Origin: Mycobacterium sp. UM_WGJ
GTDB taxonomy: Bacteria; Actinomycetota; Actinomycetes; Mycobacteriales; Mycobacteriaceae
NCBI RefSeq assembly: GCF_000455125.1
Contig: NZ_AUWR01000035.1
Span: 35,805-99,804 of the forward strand
Length of the DNA stretch: 64,000 nucleotides
Reading direction: 5' to 3'
Shown: positions 58,101 through 64,000 of the stretch, piece by piece
Layout of the letters: each line of letters begins with the position of its first letter
Numbering within the stretch: the first letter of the stretch is position 1
Translations under genes and position numbers: made by a program
Notes under the pieces: generated by a model
Databases searched by the model: none
The model's input: the letters and a program-made list of their open reading frames with translations, nothing else
Told to the model about the DNA's origin: nothing

Positions 58101-61100
58101 GCGGCGCCGGTGGTAATGCCGGTGTTGGGGGTGCTGGTGGCGACAGTGGTAACGGCACCACTGCCGCTGATGGCAGTGACGGTGCGGCCGGTAAGGGCGG
58201 TGCCGGTGGTCTTGGTGGTACCGGTCTTGATGGTGTCAACGGCACGGCGGCCAACCCCGACGGCACTGCTGGTGCTGCTGGTGGCGCCGGCGGTAATGGT
58301 GGCCAGGGTGGTCTAGAGGCGGACGGCATCACCCAGGCCGCCGATGGTGCTGGTGGTGCCGGTGGTGGCGGTGGCCGCGGTGGTAGTGGCTTCAACGGTG
58401 CCAATGGGGATGCCCCCGGTGCTGATGGCACCCGCGGTGGCAATGGTGGTGCCGGTGGTGCTGGTGGTGGCGGGGGTAGTGGCAGTACGACCGGTGCTCA
58501 CGGTGCTGGCGGGGTCGGGGGTAACGCCGGCAATGGTGGTGCCGGCGCCGATGGCGCCGACGGCGCCAACGGTGACGCCCAGCACGCTGCCGGCTATGCC
58601 GGTCAAGACGGCGGCAAGGGCGGTAACGCCGGTATCGCCGGCGCCGGTGGGGACAACGGCAACGGCACCACCGCCGCAGCGGGCAGTGACGGCACCGCCG
58701 GCAAGGGCGGCAACGGCGGCACCGGCGGCACCGGACTCGACGGCACCAACGGCACCGCGCAGAATCCCGACGGAACGGCGGGTGCTGCCGGCGGCGCCGG
58801 GGGTAACGGCGGCCAAGGCGGCCTAGAAGCTGACGGCACCACCCAGGCTGTCACCGGTAATGGTGGTGCCGGTGGCTTGGGCGGCCGCGGCGGCAACGGC
58901 ATCAACGGCACCAATGGCAACGAGCCGGGTGCTGACGGCACCCGCGGCGGCAATGGTGGCGCTGGTGGTGCCGGCGGCGTCGGCGGCACCGGCACCCAGG
59001 CCGGTGCCCATGGTGTCGGTGGCGTCGGCGGCAACGCCGGCAACGGCGGCGCAGGCGCAGACGGCGCCAACGGTGCCGACGGCGACGCGACCCACCAGGC
59101 GGGTTACGCCGGTCAAGACGGTGGTGCTGGTGGCAACGCCGGCAAGGGCGGCGCTGGTGGCGACAGTGGCGGCGGCAACCAGGCTGCCGGCGGTAATTCC
59201 GGTATTGCCGGTCAGGGCGGTAATGGCGGTGTCGGTGGCACCGGCCTGGACGGCGTGAACGGCACCGCAGACAACATCAACGGCACTGCGGGCGCGGCCG
59301 GCGGTTCCGGTGGCAAGGGCGGCCAGGGCGGTCTGCAAGCTGACGGCACCACACAGGCGACCGACGGCAACGGCGGCGCCGGTGGTGCCGGTGGCCGTGG
59401 TGGTAGCGGCTTCAACGGTGCCAACGGCACCAACCCGGGCGGTGACGGTACGTCCGGCGGTACCGGTGGCGATGGTGGCGCCGGTGGTGTGGGTGGCACC
59501 GGTGCAGCCACCGGTGATCACGGTGTCGGCGGTGCTGGCGGCAATGGTGGTAACGGCGGTAATGGTGCCGACGGATCCAACGGTGCCAACGGGGACGCCG
59601 AGCACGTGGGCGGCTACGACGGTGGCGCCGGTGGTAACGGCGGCAACGCCGGGGCCGGCGGCAAGGGCGGTGATTCCGGCGGCGGTCAGCAGGGCGTCAA
59701 CGGCGGCAATGGTGCTGCTGGCACCGGCGGTAACGGCGGCGCGGGTGGCGCCGGCATGGACGGCGCCAACGGCGACCGGGACAACGTGGACGGCACCACC
59801 GGCGGCAACGGCGGTAACGGTGGCGCGGGTGGTGCCGGTGGCCAAGAAGTCGGCGGCGGCCACGCGACCGACGGCAACGGTGGCGTCGGTGGTCAGGGTG
59901 GTCAGGGCGGTGCCGGCTTCGACGGCAACAACGGCAATGACGAGCACGCTGACGGATTCGCGGGCGGTAACGGCGGTGGCGGCGGTACCGGTGGTAACGG
60001 CGGTGCCGGTGGTGGCACCACCGGAGCCGGCGGCAATGCCGGTAACGGCGGTAACGGCGGTGCTCCCGGTGACGGTGGCGACGGTATTGACGGCACGGCA
60101 GCTCACCCCGACGGCGGCGCGGGCGGCCACGGTGGCAATGTCGGTGTCGGCGGCGGCGGCGGAACCGGTGGGTCCGGTGCGACCACAGGCAACAACGGAT
60201 CGGCAGGTAACACCCCGGGCAGCGGTGGCAACGGTGGTAACGGTGGGGCCGGCTACGACGCCGCGTCCGATCCGACCGCCGCGCCGGGAACGTCCGGCGG
60301 CAACGGCGGTGCCGGTGGTGCGGCTGGTGACCACGGCAATGGTGGTAACGGCGGCGACGCCGGCAATGGCGCAGCCGGTGGTGTCGGTGGCAACGGCGAA
60401 AACCCGGGCGACGCCGGTCAGACCGGCGGATCGGGCGGTAAGGGCGGCGCCGGAGGCGCCGGTGGTGCCGGCGGATCGATTGCCGGCGATGGTGGTAACG
60501 GTGGGGCCGGTGGTGTCGGCGCTGACGGTGGTGTCGGTGGCAATGGGGCCACCGGTGCGGACGGCACGTTCGACAACGGCGGTGACGGTAACGGCGGAAC
60601 GGGCGGCAGCGCCGGCACAGGTGGTGGCGGCGGCGACGGCGGCGCGGGCGGCGCAGCCGGTAGTTCTGCACACGGTAAGGCGGGCAGCGAAGGCGCTGGC
60701 GGCAACGCGGGCAATGGCGCAGATTCCGGCAAGGCCGGAGACGGCGGCGCGGGTGCGCACGGCACCGCGGAGAACCCCGACGGTGGCAATGGTGGCCAGG
60801 GCGGAAACGCCGCCGCTGGCGGTGCCGGTGGCACTGGCGGTAGCGGCCTGACCGACGGTACCGACGGCCAGGACGGGGGCATCCCGTCGGGTACCCAGGG
60901 CAACGGCGGCACCGGTGGTGACGGCTATGACGCCTCCACCGACCCGAATGCTGCGCCGGGGACCTCTGGTGGCAACGGTGGTGCTGGTGGTAACGCCGGT
61001 GACCACGGCAACGGTGGCCTGGGCGGCAACGGCGGTAGCGGCACCGACGGCAGCACCGGCGCGAACGGCAGCGGCACCGACGGCGACGGCAACGGCAACG

Positions 61101-64000
61101 CCGGTGACTCCGGTACTGCCGGTGGCTCCGGCGGTAACGGTGGCTCCGGTGGTAAGGGCGGATCCGTCATCGGTGACGGCGGCGCTGGTGGTGTGGCCGG
61201 CAACGGCGGTAACGGTGGCTCCGGTGGAACGGGTGCCAACGGTTCAGACGCCACTGACCCCGGCCAGGACGGTGGCAACGGCGGTGTCGGCGGCGACGCC
61301 GGAGCCGGTGGCAAGGCCGGTACGGGCGGTAGCGGCGGCTCGGCGACCAACGGTTCGGCGGGCGCCAACGGCGACGGCGGTAACGGCGGTAATGGCGGCA
61401 ACGCCGGTGTCGGCGGTAACGGCGGTAAGGGCGCGGACGGCGACGCCACCAACCCCGATGGCGGCAAGGGCGGTGACGGCGGTAACGACGGCGCCATCGG
61501 CCAGGGTGCAACCGGTGGTTCGGCGGGCAGCGGCGGTGCCGGCGGCACCGGCACGGCCGGCAACGACGGCACTGATGGCACGGCGGGCGCCGGTGGTGAC
61601 GGTGGCGCCGGTGGTGACGGCTATGACGCCTCCACCGACCCGAATGCTGCGCCGGGGACCTCTGGTGGCAACGGTGGTGCTGGTGGTAACGCCGGTGACC
61701 ACGGCAACGGTGGACAGGGCGGCAACGGCGGTTCGGGCTCCAACGGCACCGACGGCAGCAACAGCACCGACCCGTCGCAAGCTGGTGGCGACGGCACCAA
61801 CGGTGGCGCCGGCGGCAACGGTGGCGCTGGTGGCGCAGGCGGTTCGGTCGTGGGCAACGGTGGTGGCGGTGGCAACGCCGGCAGTGGTGGCGAGGCCGGC
61901 AACGGTGGTTCCGGAGCAGACGGCGACGACGCCACCACTCCCGGCGCCGACGGTGGCGCCGGCAGCAACGGTGGCTCGGGTGGTACCGGTGGCGCCGGTG
62001 GTTCCGGCGGCAACGGCGGCGGTGCCAGCAACGGCAACGCCGGAAACAACGGCAATGGCGGCGACGGTGGTGCCGGGGGCAACGCTGGCTCGGCTGGCAG
62101 CGGCGGCAAGGGTGCCGACGGCGACGCCACCAACCCCGACGGTGGCAGCGGCGGTAAGGGTGGCGACACCGGCAACGCCGGGTCCGGTGGTTCCGGCGGT
62201 GGCGCCGGTACCGGTGGCGCTGGAGGCACCGGTAGCGACGGTGGCGACGGTGGCGACGGTGCCGAAGGAACGCCGTCGGGCGATGGCGGCGATGGCGGTA
62301 ACGGCTACACGAACCCCGATGGCGATGGCGGCAACGGCGGTAACGGTGGCGACGCCGGCAGCCACGGCAATGGCGGCAATGCCGGTAACGGTGGCGATGG
62401 CCACGGTGACAACTCCAATGGCGGCTCCGGTGGAACCGGTGGTGCCGGTGGCACCGACACCGGCAACGGCGGCAACGGCGGCAACGGCGGCAACGGCGAC
62501 CACGACGGCGGTTCCGGCGGTGGTGGCGGCGACGCCGGCGCCAACGGCAATGGTGGCAATGCCGGTAACGGTGGCACTGGCCAGACCGGCAACGGTGGCA
62601 ACGGTGGCGACGGTGGCGACGGTGGCACCGAGACCGGTAACGGTGGCAACGCCGGTGACGGCGGTGACGGCGGGCAGCACGGCGGCGACGGTGGTACCGG
62701 CGGCAGTGCCACGGGTGAGGGCAATGGTGGCAACGGTGGTTACGGCGGCGATGGCCTGCCCGGCCCGAACGGCCCCAACGGTGCCAACGGTGGCAGCGGA
62801 ACTCAGCCGGGTGAGGCCGGCGGCGACGGTGAGGCCGGCGGCGCAGGCGGTAAGGGCGGTGACGGCGGTGCCGGCAGCGGTGTCGGCTACCACGCTGGTA
62901 GCGGCGGCCTGGGCGGTAACGGCGGTAACGGCGGTAACGGCGGCGACGGAGCCAAGGGCGCTACCGGAACCTTCGCCGGTGGTGACAACGGTGACGGTGG
63001 CCAAGGCGGTGACGCCGGTAATGGCGGCGCGGGTGGCGCAGGTGCGGCCGGTGGTAACGCCGGTATCGGCCTGAACGGTGCCACTGACGGCGTCCACGGC
63101 GCCGGCGGTACCGGCGGCAACGGCGGTAGCGCCGGTAACGCCGGTAACGGCGGCAAGGGCGCCAACGGCACCGCGAGCCACCTCGATGGTGGTAACGGTG
63201 GAGCCGGTGGTGCTGGCGGCAGCGCAGGCGCGGCGGGTGCCGGCGGCGACAACGGTGACGGCACGACCGGCGCCAACGGGCAGGCCGGTAACGGCAGCAT
63301 CGGTGGAGACGGCGCCGACGGTGGCCGCGGCTACATCGGTACCAACGGCACGGCCGGAAGCATCGACGGCACGGCCGGCGGTGCCGGCGGTGCCGGCGGT
63401 AACGGCGGCGCCGGTGGCTTCGCCGGCGACGGTACGCAGCTCAACCAGGGCGACGGCGGTACCGGAGGCGACGGCGGCGCCGGCGGCAACGGCTTCAATG
63501 GCCTCAACGGCCAGACCCCGGGCGCTGACGGCGGCAATGGCGGAAACGGCGGTGCCGGCGGTAGCGGCGGTGCCGCAGGTACCGGCCACATCGACGGCGA
63601 CCACGGGGTCGGCGGGCTCGGCGGCAACGGCGGCAACGGCGGCAACGGGGCCAACGGCTCCAACGGTTCCACAGGCGGCGGCGACGGCCAGGACGGCGGC
63701 GCCGGTGGCAACGCCGGTGCCGGCGGAGCCGGCGGTGACAGCGGCGGTGGCAACCATGCCGCCAACGGCACCGACGGTGCGGCCGGTGTCGGCGGCAACG
63801 GTGGCGACGGCGCCAGGGGCACCGACGGTGCCAACGGCACGGTCGCTGACGTCAATGGTGTCGCCGGTGGTGACGGTGGCAAGGGCGGCAATGGCGGCCT
63901 GGGCGGCTTGGAGGTCAACGGTGTTGACCGGGCTGGTACCGGCTCCGGTGGCAACGGTGGCGCCGGCGGTAAGGGCGGCAACGGTGTTGATGGTGCGGCC
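55175..64000 (+). CDS. PGRS-repeat protein with signal peptide instead of PE domain (3' end outside window)
   Basis: The frame is open from ATG 55175 to the window edge, at least 2,942 codons; I checked the phase at several points. Residues 1-45 are an N-terminal signal ([18 protein letters not shown], cleavage likely after PVASA). Residues 46-130 are a non-repetitive linker ([39 protein letters not shown]). GRELIGNG at 131-138 matches the GRPLIGNG hinge found between PE domains and PGRS repeats. From about 150 on the protein is GGxGG/GNGG repeats with interrupting Asp/Asn/Thr segments. No PE domain is present. It is probably exported to the cell surface. PE_PGRS repeats may bind calcium and vary antigenically, but function here is unknown. 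Confidence 0.85.
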   Translation, partial: MSRRMSSKFVRSSDRGVAGRRVVGASSAVAAFLAFGVGSAPVASADGFDLLDPVFWSELSDPGSALWAGWGEPGAADGGFIIDAFEQFDLAVASFYHENLYLPLYDLTQDFIAGNQQFLDLINQPFVDLFGRELIGNGVDGFTGANDTIFGSTGWFGNLGDGGFLFGDGGVGAAGVAGIAGGVGGVGGAAGMFGNGGTGGVGVEGGDGGAGGVGGWLFGDGGAGGAGGASIDALVAGGNGGAGGDVVSLFGFGGAGGAGGAGAVGAAGTAGIDGVLGALNGTAGGDALAGGLGGNGGAGGAAGFVLGIGGLGGAGGVGGTGGVGGAGGVGAASLDDVGGNGGVGGVGGDGGAGGRGGVGGVGGHFGAAGDGGVGGNAGLAGDGGAGGLGGDGVLGGGNGGDGGAGGQIGTVAGLGGAAGEKFMAWLWGNAGRPGADGLVPTGISGNGGVGGAGGHGTGVLANGDGASGGNGGVGGDGGAHGNGATGGLGGDGFAGLTGADASLAGGSGVSGGNGGAGGAGGAGGSGGSVVGNAGSGGGGGKGAAGGGGGAGADGAVGSFAEGGDGIGGAGGDAGNGGAGGHGGAGGAAGSASNGAAGGAGVGGGAGDGGNAGTAGAGGQGAAGTAEHPDGAAGGVGGKGGDFGAGGTGGTNGDGIGQAADGLDGSGSVGGNGGAGGDGFLGTNGVADSINGTGGGAGGDGGDGGVGGLQADGSNAAQGVGGAGGDGGAGGNGFNGFNGLAPGGDGTNAGDGGAGGHGGQGGHGSIDGTHGIGGLGGNGGNGGNGADGGDGAGGDGEHAGGYAGQDGGNGGNAGKGGAGGDSGGGTASASGSDGVAGIGGNGGVGGAGLDGVNGTLDNPDGTAGAAGGAGGNGGQGGLEADGVTQAVTGNGGAGGLGGRGGNGFNGANGDAPGAEGIRGGNGGAGGAGGVGGTGTVEGAHGAGGVGGNAGNGGNGAAGANGANGNAEHTAGYAGGDGGAGGNAGVGGAGGDSGNGTTAADGSDGAAGKGGAGGLGGTGLDGVNGTAANPDGTAGAAGGAGGNGGQGGLEADGITQAADGAGGAGGGGGRGGSGFNGANGDAPGADGTRGGNGGAGGAGGGGGSGSTTGAHGAGGVGGNAGNGGAGADGADGANGDAQHAAGYAGQDGGKGGNAGIAGAGGDNGNGTTAAAGSDGTAGKGGNGGTGGTGLDGTNGTAQNPDGTAGAAGGAGGNGGQGGLEADGTTQAVTGNGGAGGLGGRGGNGINGTNGNEPGADGTRGGNGGAGGAGGVGGTGTQAGAHGVGGVGGNAGNGGAGADGANGADGDATHQAGYAGQDGGAGGNAGKGGAGGDSGGGNQAAGGNSGIAGQGGNGGVGGTGLDGVNGTADNINGTAGAAGGSGGKGGQGGLQADGTTQATDGNGGAGGAGGRGGSGFNGANGTNPGGDGTSGGTGGDGGAGGVGGTGAATGDHGVGGAGGNGGNGGNGADGSNGANGDAEHVGGYDGGAGGNGGNAGAGGKGGDSGGGQQGVNGGNGAAGTGGNGGAGGAGMDGANGDRDNVDGTTGGNGGNGGAGGAGGQEVGGGHATDGNGGVGGQGGQGGAGFDGNNGNDEHADGFAGGNGGGGGTGGNGGAGGGTTGAGGNAGNGGNGGAPGDGGDGIDGTAAHPDGGAGGHGGNVGVGGGGGTGGSGATTGNNGSAGNTPGSGGNGGNGGAGYDAASDPTAAPGTSGGNGGAGGAAGDHGNGGNGGDAGNGAAGGVGGNGENPGDAGQTGGSGGKGGAGGAGGAGGSIAGDGGNGGAGGVGADGGVGGNGATGADGTFDNGGDGNGGTGGSAGTGGGGGDGGAGGAAGSSAHGKAGSEGAGGNAGNGADSGKAGDGGAGAHGTAENPDGGNGGQGGNAAAGGAGGTGGSGLTDGTDGQDGGIPSGTQGNGGTGGDGYDASTDPNAAPGTSGGNGGAGGNAGDHGNGGLGGNGGSGTDGSTGANGSGTDGDGNGNAGDSGTAGGSGGNGGSGGKGGSVIGDGGAGGVAGNGGNGGSGGTGANGSDATDPGQDGGNGGVGGDAGAGGKAGTGGSGGSATNGSAGANGDGGNGGNGGNAGVGGNGGKGADGDATNPDGGKGGDGGNDGAIGQGATGGSAGSGGAGGTGTAGNDGTDGTAGAGGDGGAGGDGYDASTDPNAAPGTSGGNGGAGGNAGDHGNGGQGGNGGSGSNGTDGSNSTDPSQAGGDGTNGGAGGNGGAGGAGGSVVGNGGGGGNAGSGGEAGNGGSGADGDDATTPGADGGAGSNGGSGGTGGAGGSGGNGGGASNGNAGNNGNGGDGGAGGNAGSAGSGGKGADGDATNPDGGSGGKGGDTGNAGSGGSGGGAGTGGAGGTGSDGGDGGDGAEGTPSGDGGDGGNGYTNPDGDGGNGGNGGDAGSHGNGGNAGNGGDGHGDNSNGGSGGTGGAGGTDTGNGGNGGNGGNGDHDGGSGGGGGDAGANGNGGNAGNGGTGQTGNGGNGGDGGDGGTETGNGGNAGDGGDGGQHGGDGGTGGSATGEGNGGNGGYGGDGLPGPNGPNGANGGSGTQPGEAGGDGEAGGAGGKGGDGGAGSGVGYHAGSGGLGGNGGNGGNGGDGAKGATGTFAGGDNGDGGQGGDAGNGGAGGAGAAGGNAGIGLNGATDGVHGAGGTGGNGGSAGNAGNGGKGANGTASHLDGGNGGAGGAGGSAGAAGAGGDNGDGTTGANGQAGNGSIGGDGADGGRGYIGTNGTAGSIDGTAGGAGGAGGNGGAGGFAGDGTQLNQGDGGTGGDGGAGGNGFNGLNGQTPGADGGNGGNGGAGGSGGAAGTGHIDGDHGVGGLGGNGGNGGNGANGSNGSTGGGDGQDGGAGGNAGAGGAGGDSGGGNHAANGTDGAAGVGGNGGDGARGTDGANGTVADVNGVAGGDGGKGGNGGLGGLEVNGVDRAGTGSGGNGGAGGKGGNGVDGAA
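57284..59836 (+). repeat. tandem 170-codon units inside the PGRS gene
   Basis: The phrase GQGGLEADG (or GLQADG) recurs at 57284, 57791, 58301, 58811 and 59321, spacings 507, 510, 510 and 510 bases; a divergent sixth starts near 59837. Each unit contains GFNGxNG, a GYAGxDGG block, GGDSGGG, LDGxNGT and a DGTAGAAGG-type end. A further related unit runs from about 63412 to the window edge. Confidence 0.85.
60912..61713 (+). repeat. 106-bp exact repeat within PGRS gene, copies 696 bp apart
   Basis: Bases 60912-61017 and 61608-61713 are identical (106 of 106). They encode the segment around [21 protein letters not shown] diverged relative occurs near 60250-60350 ([17 protein letters not shown]). 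The offset of 696 bases is 232 codons, so the frame is preserved. Confidence 0.85.

Noticed and set aside
60915-63074. 719-aa plus-strand frame in another phase, Ala/Thr/Val-rich
   Set aside because: It is a phase-shifted reading of the PGRS repeat, which stays open in its own frame across the same bases.
54965-63981. Several very long open frames on the minus strand (up to 1036 aa, Thr/Ala/Ile-rich or Pro-rich)
   Set aside because: They are antisense to the PGRS gene. Repeated GGT/GGC/GCC codons read backwards as Ala, Thr and Pro and contain no stops. The plus frame has a signal peptide, the GR.LIGNG hinge and a ribosome site.
55175-64000. CRISPR array or minisatellite instead of a gene
   Set aside because: There are no fixed repeats with unique equal-length spacers. 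The sequence is an uninterrupted coding frame whose repeats are multiples of three.

Overview
The window reads as a non-tuberculous Mycobacterium (sensu lato). It is GC-rich and nearly every steroid-catabolism gene can be matched to its Mycobacterium tuberculosis (Mtb) counterpart in sequence and largely in order. KstR and KstR2 operators can be read directly. The right end carries a very long PGRS-type glycine/alanine repeat gene. That gene has a signal peptide instead of a PE domain, a form I associate with the M. terrae/Mycolicibacter group; the species guess is inference.

Layout. (1) 1-2327: left edge, a perfect KstR box (129-142) and fadE34. (2) 2408-18263: a compact alpha-glucan/trehalose block, glgE-glgB> <malQ-treS-mak and treX-treY-treZ>. 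It holds the whole GlgE pathway (trehalose to maltose to maltose-1-phosphate to branched glucan) and the TreXYZ return route from glucan to trehalose. In Mtb these genes lie at several separate loci. (3) 18480-22622: a 1380-aa nitrate reductase fused to a CysJ-like diflavin reductase. (4) 22634-27188: the Rv3572-like gene and kshB (minus), then hsaA-hsaC-hsaB (plus). hsaD, which sits inside this operon in Mtb, is missing. (5) 27276-37421: a membrane protein, then a long minus-strand run fadD3-fadE31-fadE32-fadE33-Ntn hydrolase-secreted lipase-aspB-haemophore-like protein-unknown protein. (6) 37498-41242: KstR2 box, fadE30-ipdF-kstR2-fadA6. (7) 41254-44787: an accessory patch with two TetR regulators, a DUF899 protein, a VOC protein and a DUF559 gene bracketed by a repeat. 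(8) 44791-50020: echA20-ipdA-ipdB-ipdC (minus) and two SDR genes (plus), divergent from a perfect KstR2 box. (9) 50202-54447: a membrane desaturase, and convergent to it a 1085-aa LuxR/ATPase regulator with a degenerate cyclase domain. (10) 54448-55174: a 727-bp AT-richer intergenic region with a perfect CRP-type palindrome. (11) 55175 to the end: the PGRS gene, open past the window edge (at least 2,942 codons).

Regions 1, 4, 5, 6 and 8 together form the lower cholesterol/steroid pathway: side-chain dehydrogenation (FadE34), ring A/B opening (KshB, HsaA, HsaB, HsaC) and ring C/D (HIP) breakdown (FadD3, FadE30-33, IpdA/B/C/F, EchA20, FadA6). They are controlled by KstR (upper) and KstR2 (lower). 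The most notable points are the missing hsaD, the 20-kb glycan/nitrate block wedged between fadE34 and the Rv3572-like gene, the bile-salt-hydrolase-family protein and secreted lipase built into the fadD3 operon, and the PE-less PGRS gene with 170-codon tandem units. All motif, overlap and repeat positions were read by eye; no searches or alignments were run.
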